Shown piece after piece: positions 55,753 to 64,000 of a stretch of DNA of 64,000 nt. Source of the stretch: Amphritea atlantica (lineage in GTDB: Bacteria > Pseudomonadota > Gammaproteobacteria > Pseudomonadales > Balneatricaceae). The notes under the pieces were generated by a model. The model saw only the letters and a list, made by a program, of their open reading frames with translations, was not told the DNA's origin and searched no databases. Every line of letters starts with the position of its first letter. Position 1 is the stretch's first letter. The DNA lies in the NCBI GenBank assembly GCA_024397875.1, contig CP073345.1, positions 186,001-250,000 on the forward strand. The letters run 5' to 3'. A program made the translations under genes and the position numbers.

Positions 55753-56754
55753 TTACTCCCCGGCCTGTAAACACTGAGCTGTCAGCGTTTGCCACACAAT
55801 CTCAGGCGTCAAATCGGCAAATACCGCGGGCTCTACATCACGCCCGCTCTTAGCCTGTGCTTTCGCTTCCAGACAGATCTGATCTTTACCATAACCGCCG
55901 ACAAGCCCCGGATCTGTCGGACCAAACAGAATCACATTGGGACGATCCAGCGCAGCGGCCATATGGGATAAGCCGGTATCCACCGATACACAGGCGGCAG
56001 CTCCCGCCAGCACCGTGGTTACCTGAGCCAGATTCAATTTCGATAACACGTCAACGTTACGATTCTCCCGGGCAAGCCTTTCTGCACGGGCCTTCTCGTC
56101 AGGATTACCCCAGGGCAGTTTAATCTTCCATCCAGCGGCCGTTGCTTTATCAATAAGCTCCTGCCAATAGATTTCCGGCCAGTGTTTATCGAAGCGGGTG
56201 GTACTGTGGAGAAACACCAGGTAGTCAGATATCGTGTTCTGATCAGGAATGAAGTGACTGCGAATTGCAAAATCCCCCCGCCCGGCAACCTGATAGCCCA
56301 ATGCCTGAGCAAACAGCTGACGGGTTCTTTCGACCGCATGCTGCTGTTTATCGACACTGAACCGGCGCTGATAAAAGCGCGCAGCAAGCGACTCTCGCGC
56401 TGAATGCTTATCATAGCCACAATGAATACCCCGACTATAACGCGTCACCAGCATGGCGCTTTTCAAAAGCCCCTGAGCATCAATCACCAGATCATAGTCA
56501 GTCTCAGACAGGGCCATGCGATAGCGTTTCCACTCTCCGCTGGTGAAGGTTTTCCAGAGATTTTTTCTCCAGCGACGAATCGCTACGGGTATTACTTTAT
56601 CAACCGCGAAGTGCCAGCCAGGAATCTCAGCGAACCCTTCCTCGACAACCCAGTCAAAGCGAATATCAGGGATTGCGTTCACTGCGTCGGTAAGCGCCGG
56701 CAGGGTGTGGATAACATCCCCCATGGATGAGGTTTTCACGATCAGAACTTTCAA
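55753..56754 (-). CDS. waaC: LPS heptosyltransferase I
   Basis: Adds the first L-glycero-D-manno-heptose to Kdo in the inner core. The 333-residue GT9 enzyme begins MKVLIVKTSSMGDVIHTLPAL, the typical WaaC start. The C-terminal ADP-heptose site has SVDTGLSHMAAALDRP and FGPTDPGLVGGYG. It heads the minus-strand glycan operon and uses the ADP-heptose made by GmhA and HldE. The usual neighbour waaF is not in the window. Confidence 0.95.
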   Translation of the reverse strand: MKVLIVKTSSMGDVIHTLPALTDAVNAIPDIRFDWVVEEGFAEIPGWHFAVDKVIPVAIRRWRKNLWKTFTSGEWKRYRMALSETDYDLVIDAQGLLKSAMLVTRYSRGIHCGYDKHSARESLAARFYQRRFSVDKQQHAVERTRQLFAQALGYQVAGRGDFAIRSHFIPDQNTISDYLVFLHSTTRFDKHWPEIYWQELIDKATAAGWKIKLPWGNPDEKARAERLARENRNVDVLSKLNLAQVTTVLAGAAACVSVDTGLSHMAAALDRPNVILFGPTDPGLVGGYGKDQICLEAKAQAKSGRDVEPAVFADLTPEIVWQTLTAQCLQAGE

Positions 56755-57033
56755 GGGGATTCCTGTCTGTCAAAAATAAGGCAATTCAATAAGGTCGCAG
56801 TATACCATTTATCATTAACACTTCATCCATAGGGGGGTCTGGCTCGGGCGGTACTGAAGCTACACATATATAATTTTGCGTTTCTCCCGGTTTTCTTAAT
56901 TTTCTCCGCGTTAATTGTACGGTAGCCGATTCCCTTTTTAACCATTGCTGATTACAATCATTGGCCTGAAAATTTCTCTGAACCACACTGCGTGCAACAG
57001 ATCAATCAACTTTTTATCTTTTCGAGGTAACCA

Positions 57034-58029
57034 ATGGCAGCTTTTGGAACTGTGTTTATGCCGGAAATGGCAATCTCCTGGTTTGATGGCAATAGCTGGA
57101 GCAAACCAGAGGTCGTCAGCAGCGAGAGTATACAGCTGCACCCGGGAGCACATGTATTACACTATTCCAGTACCTGTTTTGAAGGCCTCAAGGCGTTCCG
57201 TCATCAGGATGGGTCTATCAATATCTTCAGGATGGATCGTAATATTGAACGCTTCTCCCAAAGCAGCGAGCTGCTGGCTCTGCCAGAGATAGATAAAGCC
57301 ACAACCGGCAAGATGATTATTGATATTGTCCGCCGTTTTAAAGATGAAGTGCCCGAGCCTCCTGGCTCTATGTATATTCGTCCGACTCATTTTGGAACAG
57401 AGCCCGCAATCGGAAAAGCGGCGACACCTTCTGTGACCTCATGCCAGTATGTTCTGCTGTCGCCGGTCGGTGATTATTTTGCCGGTGGCGATACGACTCT
57501 GCGCCTGTTGCTGGAAGAGAACGGTGCCCGCTGTGCTGTCCATATGGGGATGATCAAGAGTGGCGGCAACTACGCCAGCGCGCTCCGCCCGATCATGAAA
57601 GCCAAACAAGAACTGAATGCTGACCAGGTGCTGTTTTGCCCCGGTGGTGATGTTCAGGAAACCGGTGCGGCTAACTTCCTGCTGATCGATGGCAATGAAG
57701 TCATTACCAAGGCACTGGATGAAAGCTTTCTTCACGGCGTTACCCGCGACTCAATCCTGACCATCGCACGGGATCTGGGAATGGATGTTCAGGAGCGTCA
57801 GCTCACGGTAGACGAGCTGCTGGAAAGAGCTTCCAAGCCGGGTTGTGAAGCGGCGCTTTCAGGTACCGCAGCTGTGTTGACTCCGGTCGGTACGCTGATT
57901 CATAACGGTAAAGAGTACCCTGTCGGTAATGGCGGCATCGGCGCAACAACCCTGAAACTACGTCAGGCGCTGAACGATATTCAGTGGGGTAAAGCAGAAG
58001 ATAAACACGGCTGGCTCACTCGTATCTGA
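57034..58029 (+). CDS. ilvE: Branched-chain amino acid aminotransferase
   Basis: PLP fold-type IV transaminase for the last step of Leu, Ile and Val synthesis. It has 331 residues. The catalytic lysine is probably K175 in MGMIKSGGNYASAL, and HYSSTCFEGLKAFR, PGGDVQETGAANFLLI and SGTAAVLTPVG are typical. The ribosome site is CGAGGTAACCA. It is divergent from waaC over 279 bases and is followed by a strong terminator. Pseudomonas also places ilvE at the edge of the core LPS genes. Confidence 0.95.
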   Translation: MAAFGTVFMPEMAISWFDGNSWSKPEVVSSESIQLHPGAHVLHYSSTCFEGLKAFRHQDGSINIFRMDRNIERFSQSSELLALPEIDKATTGKMIIDIVRRFKDEVPEPPGSMYIRPTHFGTEPAIGKAATPSVTSCQYVLLSPVGDYFAGGDTTLRLLLEENGARCAVHMGMIKSGGNYASALRPIMKAKQELNADQVLFCPGGDVQETGAANFLLIDGNEVITKALDESFLHGVTRDSILTIARDLGMDVQERQLTVDELLERASKPGCEAALSGTAAVLTPVGTLIHNGKEYPVGNGGIGATTLKLRQALNDIQWGKAEDKHGWLTRI

Positions 58030-58050
58030 CACCTGCTTTTCAAAAAAAGA

Positions 58051-58075
58051 AAAAAAGCGCTACGGCGCTTTTTTT
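58051..58075 (+). terminator. Rho-independent terminator of ilvE
   Basis: Perfect ten-base arms AAAAAAGCGC and GCGCTTTTTT with a TACG loop, 21 bases after the ilvE stop. Confidence 0.93.
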
Positions 58076-58153
58076 GTTGCTCCGGGAATAAATAGTTTAC
58101 ACTTAGCGGATGATATGGATTTCATAACCTGATCACGGATCACCAAAACGCCA

Positions 58154-59911
58154 ATGCAAAGAAGCTATTTCCCCTTCATCACCGCGGGCTGGCTAATACT
58201 TACCCTGATTATGGCAGGGATAAGCCTGTATGCCGATTACAGCAGACTGAAAAAAAACATCAGTAACGATGCCCATTTCGTCTACTCATCGATCTACGAA
58301 AAAGCCTATATTAATGAAGTACTGCTGCAGAGTTTTACCGTACTGGTCTCATCAACACCGAACGATCAGAAGTCGATACGCAGCTTTGCCAACGAGATGC
58401 GCAAGCGTTATCCGCACATAGAAAGGCTACAAATTCAACATCAGCAAAAATCAGAGGGTAGTAATTTTGGCCGAGCGGAAAACTTCCACATAGACCCGAC
58501 CAAAAATGATTTCAATGACCGTTTCCCGATCACCTTTATTGAGCCTCTAAATCCGGATACCCGCTACCTGCTAAACAAAGACCTGCTGGCAGACCCTGTT
58601 TTTACTGAGACCATCCGTTTTGGCCGCAAATACCACCAGCCGGTGACATCTCCTCCTTTTTTGCTGGATAATAACAAAATCGGTTATGCCCTGTTTCTGG
58701 CGTTCTTCGAACGCAATACCGCGCCGTCGCCCGATAATCTTTATATCGCATCACTGGTCATTAATACCGAGGGGATGCTGCCAAACACCAGTTTCCTTTC
58801 CGAACATACCAGTATCAGCCTGATGGATGAGAATGGTGAAATTCTTGATCAGCACCTGTCAGCGTCAATAACAAAGCTTCCCTTCTGGCTTCCAACGCTT
58901 GAAGAGCATCGCACCATAAACCGTTTTGGTCAGGCATTCCAAATAAAGATTGTGCATCAATTCAGCCCCAAAAATATCAACCTGGGGATGCTGCTTATTC
59001 TGTTGGCAGCGTCGCTGGCTGTTTATTTTATGCTCACCGCGTACCTGCGACAGAAAGTCAAAGCGGCCGTGGAGCACTCATCAATCTATGAAACTCTGAA
59101 AAATGCTCGCCAGCAACTCGAGGTTCGTATTCATACCCGAACCCGGGAACTCCGGGAACAGTTGATAGAAAACCGTCGACTGACCCATCAGGTACTCGCC
59201 GTGCAGGAACGGGAACGGCGCAACCTGTCACGGGAACTGCATGATGAACTGGGACAATCACTGACAGCGATCCGAACCGATGCCAAAATTCTCAAGCGAA
59301 TTCATCCAGAAGAGAATAGCCTGGTCAATCAGACCGCTGAATCAATCGATGCGATCGCCCAGAACATCTATGATGTAACCTACGGGATGATGCGGGCATT
59401 ACGCCCGTCTGCACTGGACGATCTGGGTCTGGTAGATGCGCTTCAGGAGTGCATCGTCTCCAACCGCTTTACCGAGCACGGCATCTCACTGCATCACGAT
59501 TATCGCGGCGCACTCAACGAGATGTCCGAAGATTACAACATCACCCTGTTCCGCCTGGCGCAGGAAGCATTTAGCAATATCATCAAGTATGCTCAGGCCC
59601 GAAACGTCTGGCTCGATATTCACAGAACCTCAAAGGGTCAGCGCAGAGAGATCAGTGGCGACCGCCTGGAGGTAATGATCAGCGACGATGGCTGCGGTTT
59701 TGATATCGAAAGCGACGCCTTCAAAAAAGGTTTTGGCCTGATCGGTATGCGCGAGCGGGTCAGAGCGTTGGGTGGTTTCTTTCAGATCAGTAAAAATCAC
59801 GACAGAGGCACCCGGATAATCGCAATTATCCCCCTTGGCTCAGGGGCTGCAGCAAACGATCCAGAAACGGCCACACCTGATCAAGAAGAGCCGGCTGCGC
59901 CTGTACATTAG
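58154..59911 (+). CDS. Membrane-bound NarX/DegS-type sensor histidine kinase (orphan)
   Basis: A 585-residue HisKA_3 kinase. Membrane helix 1 is at about 8-28, an extracytoplasmic sensor of about 245 residues follows, and helix 2 is at about 277-297. A coiled linker leads to the H-box with H363 in RRNLSRELHDELGQS. The HATPase part has RLAQEAFSNIIKYA, DDGCGF and KGFGLIGMRERVRALGG. The last 28 residues after IIAIIPL are low-complexity and overlap the tesA coding region on the other strand by 86 bases. No response regulator is adjacent. The signal is unknown. Confidence 0.92.
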   Translation: MQRSYFPFITAGWLILTLIMAGISLYADYSRLKKNISNDAHFVYSSIYEKAYINEVLLQSFTVLVSSTPNDQKSIRSFANEMRKRYPHIERLQIQHQQKSEGSNFGRAENFHIDPTKNDFNDRFPITFIEPLNPDTRYLLNKDLLADPVFTETIRFGRKYHQPVTSPPFLLDNNKIGYALFLAFFERNTAPSPDNLYIASLVINTEGMLPNTSFLSEHTSISLMDENGEILDQHLSASITKLPFWLPTLEEHRTINRFGQAFQIKIVHQFSPKNINLGMLLILLAASLAVYFMLTAYLRQKVKAAVEHSSIYETLKNARQQLEVRIHTRTRELREQLIENRRLTHQVLAVQERERRNLSRELHDELGQSLTAIRTDAKILKRIHPEENSLVNQTAESIDAIAQNIYDVTYGMMRALRPSALDDLGLVDALQECIVSNRFTEHGISLHHDYRGALNEMSEDYNITLFRLAQEAFSNIIKYAQARNVWLDIHRTSKGQRREISGDRLEVMISDDGCGFDIESDAFKKGFGLIGMRERVRALGGFFQISKNHDRGTRIIAIIPLGSGAAANDPETATPDQEEPAAPVH

Positions 59912-60443
59912 GGTGCAAACCATCCGCCTGCATCAGTTCCGGCTGCAACACCACTGAAGCAAGAAAGAACGGCACCATCGGCACGTCCTGCTGTTCAGCC
60001 ACCCGGGTAAATATCGCGCTGAAGCCATCGCTATAACGTTGACCGTAGTTGGGAGGAAGACGCATCTCCAGAAGCAACACCTGCGCCCCAGCAGCCCGGG
60101 CCTGACTGATCAGCCTGTTCAGATTCTTCTCGATGACCGGCAGCGGAGCCCCCCGTAAGCCATCATTGGCACCCAGTTCCAGCACCACAATATCAGGTTT
60201 GTACTGATCCAGAACCGCGGGTAAACGCGTAATACCACCATGGGTCGTCTCGCCACTGATACTGGCATTAACCACCTGGTATTTCAGATTGTTCTCATCC
60301 AGACGTTGTTCGAGCAGTGCGACCCAGCCCCGATCCTTAGGAATTCCGTAAGCCGCAGAAAGGCTGTCACCCATGACCAACACTGAACTGCTCCATGCTA
60401 AGCTAGACAATAGTAACAGACACATTCCAAATAGAGATGACAT
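59826..60443 (-). CDS. tesA: Periplasmic GDSL esterase/thioesterase I (TesA)
   Basis: SGNH-hydrolase of 205 residues with acyl-CoA thioesterase, lysophospholipase and arylesterase activities in its family. A signal peptide spans about 1-19. The catalytic serine is S27 in MGDSLSAAYG, block III is GANDG and the Asp/His pair is in DGLHPN. The ATG at 60443 follows GGGAG. Its start codon shares two bases with the divergent ABC transporter gene, and its 3' end overlaps the histidine kinase gene. The C-terminal LLDQVWPFLDRLL is conserved in the family, so the overlap is probably real. Confidence 0.94.
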   Translation of the reverse strand: MSSLFGMCLLLLSSLAWSSSVLVMGDSLSAAYGIPKDRGWVALLEQRLDENNLKYQVVNASISGETTHGGITRLPAVLDQYKPDIVVLELGANDGLRGAPLPVIEKNLNRLISQARAAGAQVLLLEMRLPPNYGQRYSDGFSAIFTRVAEQQDVPMVPFFLASVVLQPELMQADGLHPNVQAQPALLDQVWPFLDRLLQPLSQGG

Positions 60444-61128
60444 GACGACTCCCGAACCTAGTTCTGTTTTGATTGCCACCGCGCTGGCGAAAACGTTCCC
60501 GGATCAAAACGGTGGACTGGATATCTTTAATAATATTAGCATCCACGCAGAGGCGGGCGAGAGCATTGCCATTATCGGCCCATCCGGTGCCGGAAAATCT
60601 ACGCTGTTAAGTATTCTGGCAGGATTAGATGAACCAAGTAAAGGCTCCGTTGAACTGCTTGGGCGTCCCCTTTCCGGATTAGATGAACAATCCCGGGCAG
60701 AACTTCGGGCCAATCATATCAGTTTTGTTTTTCAGTCTTTTCAGTTGCTGCCGGAGCTAACCGCACTGGACAATGTGCAATTAGCTCTGGAAATCCAGGG
60801 CCATCCACATCCTGAGCAACAAGCCGGATACTGGCTTGACCGTGTTGGCCTGAAACAGCGCCATCACCATACACCGGCACGGCTTTCCGGCGGAGAGCAG
60901 CAACGGGTGGCAATCGCCCGGGCTTTTGCAACGGAACCCAGTCTGCTGTTTGCCGATGAACCCACCGGCAATCTGGATGAACAGACTGGCACAGAGATCA
61001 TTGACCAGCTGTTTGAGCTGAATCAGCAACTTAACACCACACTGATTCTGATAACCCATGATGCATCTCTGGCGCAGCGCTGTCAGCGACGACTCTACCT
61101 GCATAACGGAAGCTTGCAGGAGCACTAA
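60442..61128 (+). CDS. ybbA: ABC transporter ATP-binding protein (YbbA type)
   Basis: A 228-residue ATPase of the MacB/LolD group. Walker A is GPSGAGKST at 46-54, the signature [14 protein letters not shown] is near residue 145, and Walker B is [12 protein letters not shown]. The ATG at 60442 follows GAGATGAC; a frame extension to 60373 lies within tesA. It is divergent from tesA with overlapping start codons and one base before the permease, the same tesA-ybbA-ybbP arrangement as E. coli. It probably energises the adjacent FtsX-type permease. Confidence 0.93.
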   Translation: MTTPEPSSVLIATALAKTFPDQNGGLDIFNNISIHAEAGESIAIIGPSGAGKSTLLSILAGLDEPSKGSVELLGRPLSGLDEQSRAELRANHISFVFQSFQLLPELTALDNVQLALEIQGHPHPEQQAGYWLDRVGLKQRHHHTPARLSGGEQQRVAIARAFATEPSLLFADEPTGNLDEQTGTEIIDQLFELNQQLNTTLILITHDASLAQRCQRRLYLHNGSLQEH

Positions 61129-61129
61129 G

Positions 61130-63592
61130 ATGAAATCATCGCAACTTATCCGCCTGGCCCTGAAACAGAGCCGCTCCGACCTGCGGACCTTCGAGTGGCG
61201 GGCGCTGCTGCTTGCCCTGTTACTGGCCACTACCTTGGCGGGCTTCCTCTCTCTGCTGGGTAATCAGCTGGAGAAAGGCCTGAACCGACAAAGTGCCTCC
61301 ATGCTGGGGGCAGATCTCAGTCTCAGCGACAGCCAGCCGGCCCCGGCTGAGCGCCTTGCCGCAGCGGAGAAGGCAGGCTTGCAATACAGCAACATCATCC
61401 AGTTCTCCACCATGGTCAGTACCGATACACAATTACTACTGAGCTCTGTCAGGGCAGTGGAAGCCCCTTACCCGCTGCGCGGAGAGGTCGTTACCGATCC
61501 ACCCCAGCCTGATCAGATCCCCGCACCGGGAATGGCCTGGGCTGAACAACAGTTGCTACAACGGCTGGGAATCAGCGTCGGCGAAACCATCACGCTGGGT
61601 TACTCACAGTTCAAAATCACGGCGGCGGTTATCAGCTCGCCAGACCGGGGCACCGGATTTCGCAGTTTCAGTCCGCAGCTTATGATTAACCGGAAAGATC
61701 TGGCCGCCACCCGGGTCATTCAGCCGGGTAGCCGTATAGGTTACCGGACCCTGTTCAGCGGCTCAGAGCAGCAGATCAAAAATTTCCACGCCCAGCTGCG
61801 ATCCAACCTGACGCCTCAGCAGCGCCTCTGGTCGGTCTATGAAGACCAGCCGCTGGCATCCGGCGCGATGCAAAACGCATCAGGCTTTCTGCGCATGACC
61901 TCCCTGTTCGGCATACTCCTGTGCGGACTGCTCATCAGTCTGAGTCTCAGACGCTATAGCAGCGTTCAGTATCGTCGCAGCGCCCTGCTACAGAGTCTGG
62001 GCTTGAGACCGCGACAGATACTCCAGCTGTATCTGTTAAAACTGCTGCTCGGCTGGCTGTTTGCTGCGCTGGTCGGGGTTATCGCCGCTCTGCTGTTGCT
62101 ACAACTAACCGGCTCGTTGCTGCAAACACTGCTACCCGCCGGACTTCCGGCCCCCAATTACCGCTTAACCGCAACCGGTCCGTTGATGAGTCTGGCGTTA
62201 CTGTTGGTCATAGGTTACTCGCCGCTGCTGCAGATTAGCCGGATTCCGGTGATGGGATTACTGCGGCGTGACCAGCTCAGCCATCAGGCACTGAGCTGGC
62301 CAGCCCGACTGATTATCCTGATTCTGTCGGGGGGCATAATCGCCCTCTATCTCGGCTCAGTCAGCAATGCCATTGCCGCCATCCTGCTGAGCGTCGCCAC
62401 TATTATGCTTGCGGGCCTCTGTGCCAGCCTGCTACTGCCTCCGGCAGGCCGACTGTTAGCACGGCGCTTTCGGCTGGGGCGCCTGCTCACTTATCGCATC
62501 CGCCAGCAACGCCAGTGGCACCGGGTGCAACTGGGAATTATGTGCCTGTTGCTGACGCTACTAAGCAGTCTTCTGATCAGCCAGACCGAGCTGGTTAACC
62601 GCTGGCGAACGCAGCTGCCGGTTAATACGCCGAATCAGTTTGTGATTAATATCCAGCCCTGGGAACTGCAACCACTGAGTCAGTTTCTCAAAGACTCCGG
62701 CATAGAAACCAACCTTTATCCCATGATACGTGGCCGGATTACCCTGATTAATGGTCAGCCACCGGAGCGGGTGCTGGATCAGGCACAGCTGGAAAACAAC
62801 GCTCTGAAGAGGGAGCTGAATCTCAGTTGGTCGGCCAGCGCCCCGCAACACAATGAGCTGACTGCCGGTTACTGGTGGCCTGACGATGTTCAGGAAAATC
62901 TGATCTCAGTTGAGCAGCAACTGGCAGAAAATCTTGGTTTAAAGCTGGGCGATACGCTCAGCTTTGAAGTCGGCGGGCAGCAATTCAGCGCCACTATCCA
63001 CAACACCCGCAAAGTAGAGTGGCGCTCATTCCGGCCAAACTTCTATATGATTTTCAGCCCCGGAGTGCTGCAAAACTATCCACAGACCTATATCACCAGC
63101 TTCCGTTTATCCGATCAACAAACCGGCTTAAGCCGTGAACTGCTGAAGCAGTTTCCGTCGTTAACCCTGATCGATGTCAGCCAGTGGATTGATCAGGCCA
63201 GTCAGTTGATAGACCGGCTGATTCAGGCGTCGACCCTGATCCTCGGGTTAACCCTGTGCGCAGGCTTCGTATTAGTGCAGCTTCTGGTCTCACAGGAACT
63301 GGAGCAACGGCGGCACGAAAATGCCCTGTTACAGGTGCTGGGCAGCACTGAGGGACAAACCCGACAGCTGGACATCCTTGAATTCGCCTTGCTAGGGCTT
63401 GCCAGCGGCGCCATGGCCGCGCTGCTGACAGATGTTGTTACCGGCCTGATCAGCTATCGGTTATTGGATCTGCCGCTGATACTCCACCCCGGGATCTGGC
63501 TTATTCTGCCACTGACAGGGATGTTGCTGTTTACCCTTTCGGCGCTGGCCAGCCACCGCCGCAGCGGTTACCGCCAACTGCAGCGCAACTGA
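61130..63592 (+). CDS. ybbP: FtsX-family ABC permease (YbbP type)
   Basis: An 820-residue inner-membrane protein with the duplicated MacB/FtsX architecture: an N-terminal helix near 24-46, a large periplasmic domain, clustered helices near 260-480, a second periplasmic domain and three C-terminal helices ending near residue 810. The ATG at 61130 follows CAGGAG. The substrate is unknown; such systems act as mechanotransmission machines or lipoprotein/toxin exporters rather than classical importers. Coupled to ybbA. Confidence 0.92.
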   Translation: MKSSQLIRLALKQSRSDLRTFEWRALLLALLLATTLAGFLSLLGNQLEKGLNRQSASMLGADLSLSDSQPAPAERLAAAEKAGLQYSNIIQFSTMVSTDTQLLLSSVRAVEAPYPLRGEVVTDPPQPDQIPAPGMAWAEQQLLQRLGISVGETITLGYSQFKITAAVISSPDRGTGFRSFSPQLMINRKDLAATRVIQPGSRIGYRTLFSGSEQQIKNFHAQLRSNLTPQQRLWSVYEDQPLASGAMQNASGFLRMTSLFGILLCGLLISLSLRRYSSVQYRRSALLQSLGLRPRQILQLYLLKLLLGWLFAALVGVIAALLLLQLTGSLLQTLLPAGLPAPNYRLTATGPLMSLALLLVIGYSPLLQISRIPVMGLLRRDQLSHQALSWPARLIILILSGGIIALYLGSVSNAIAAILLSVATIMLAGLCASLLLPPAGRLLARRFRLGRLLTYRIRQQRQWHRVQLGIMCLLLTLLSSLLISQTELVNRWRTQLPVNTPNQFVINIQPWELQPLSQFLKDSGIETNLYPMIRGRITLINGQPPERVLDQAQLENNALKRELNLSWSASAPQHNELTAGYWWPDDVQENLISVEQQLAENLGLKLGDTLSFEVGGQQFSATIHNTRKVEWRSFRPNFYMIFSPGVLQNYPQTYITSFRLSDQQTGLSRELLKQFPSLTLIDVSQWIDQASQLIDRLIQASTLILGLTLCAGFVLVQLLVSQELEQRRHENALLQVLGSTEGQTRQLDILEFALLGLASGAMAALLTDVVTGLISYRLLDLPLILHPGIWLILPLTGMLLFTLSALASHRRSGYRQLQRN

Positions 63593-63608
63593 CAAAGCAG
63601 CGGCTCTG

Positions 63609-64000
63609 TTAAAGGCCAAGGGTCGCGGCAGGAATCGCCTCTGGATCATTCAGCGCCGGCACCGGGAAACAACTGAACAACCGTTCTCCCGGTATTTTTA
63701 CGGTCAGTTGCTGCTTAATCCGGTCTGAGCGCTGTTGCGCCAGAGCCTCCAGCTGTTGCTTCTCCAGTGCAGCCAGCTCCTCCTGAGTAAAAGGTTTGTC
63801 GCGTTTTTTATTGTCGGCCTCCAAGCCGGTCCGGATAAGTACCTGATCCTGCTGCACTGCCTGGCCGCAGATGTTCAGACGCATGCCTTTACGTTCAGCC
63901 ATCATTGATTCAATTTTATTCAGATACCCCAATGCATAGTCATCCAGATCAGCATTGCCAGGAGCAAAGACAACCGGATCCAGGGAGATAAAACTACCAT
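63609..64000 (-). CDS. DUF748 family protein, 3' part (runs off window)
   Basis: About 130 C-terminal codons of a longer gene whose 5' end lies beyond 64000; the frame is open to the window edge. The visible part reads SLDPVVFAPGNADLDDYALG, then MRLNICGQAVQQDQVLI and a Glu/Gln/Lys-rich helix, resembling the OmpA-like terminal part of DUF748 (AsmA-related) envelope proteins. Starts seen inside this segment are not likely real. It is convergent with ybbP with a 16-base gap. Confidence 0.7.
   Translation of the reverse strand, partial: GSFISLDPVVFAPGNADLDDYALGYLNKIESMMAERKGMRLNICGQAVQQDQVLIRTGLEADNKKRDKPFTQEELAALEKQQLEALAQQRSDRIKQQLTVKIPGERLFSCFPVPALNDPEAIPAATLGL

Noticed and set aside
56848..56855. 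GGCGGTAC resembling an RfaH ops element near waaC
   Set aside because: Differs from GGCGGTAG at the last base and points toward ilvE, away from the LPS operon that RfaH would control.
63609..63932. Stand-alone 107-residue gene at the right edge
   Set aside because: The reading frame is open to the end of the window with protein-like sequence upstream of this start, so it is the C-terminus of a longer gene.

Overview
The window is a compact, gene-dense stretch of a gammaproteobacterial chromosome. Gene order from gshB through tonB, algH, ruvX, pyrR, pyrB, pyrC', pilU/pilT, yggS, proC, yggT, yggU, metX, metW and rdgB to hemW follows the Pseudomonas arrangement. The lptM-lysA-dapF-DUF484-xerC-yigB and waaA/hldE/msbA blocks are also typical of the class. 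With PHA-type and malonyl-CoA genes this fits an Oceanospirillales-like marine bacterium; that placement is inference from synteny, not from a search. No tRNA, rRNA, CRISPR array, transposase or integrase was recognised.

Layout. 1-4963 (minus): tkt, epd, pgk and a partial fba, a central-carbon and erythrose-4-phosphate cluster. 5292-13371 (plus): metK, rsmE, gshB, a TonB-like protein, algH, ruvX, pyrR, pyrB and a catalytically dead pyrC'. 13493-15709 (minus): the pilT-pilU retraction ATPases. 16058-22822 (plus): yggS, proC, yggT, yggU, metX, metW, a DUF4426 protein, rdgB and hemW. 22942-25615 (plus): a 48-residue membrane ORF, an Ada-like alkyltransferase, an AraC regulator and a DMT exporter. 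25684-30602 (minus): an acyl-CoA ligase, isochorismatase-like and MaoC module followed by a soluble PAS kinase and FixJ-type regulator. Malonyl-CoA decarboxylase and an acetoacetyl-CoA reductase lie divergently on the plus strand. 32925-38280 (minus): lptM, lysA, dapF, DUF484, xerC, yigB and a hypothetical gene. 38402-45878: cyaY, gmhA, waaA, an FAD oxidoreductase, an aldo/keto reductase, hldE and msbA.

46032-56754 is a surface-glycan island between msbA and ilvE. Two operons converge near 50,000. The plus-strand operon holds a GT2, a GT10 fucosyltransferase-like protein, an LpxL/HtrB-type acyltransferase and a second GT2. The minus-strand operon holds waaC, a sialyltransferase-like protein, a GT2, a small DxD transferase, an O-antigen ligase family protein, a sulfotransferase and a polysaccharide pyruvyltransferase gene broken by one in-frame stop codon. 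Much of the island is visibly AT-rich, which suggests transfer. 57034-64000: ilvE, a NarX-like histidine kinase, tesA, a YbbA/YbbP-type ABC system and the 3' end of a DUF748 gene.

The most novel-looking material is the glycan island: its mix of fucosyl-, sialyl-, sulfo- and pyruvyl-transferase types, a possible 29-codon leader ORF coupled by TAATG to the first transferase, and the nonsense-disrupted pyruvyltransferase.
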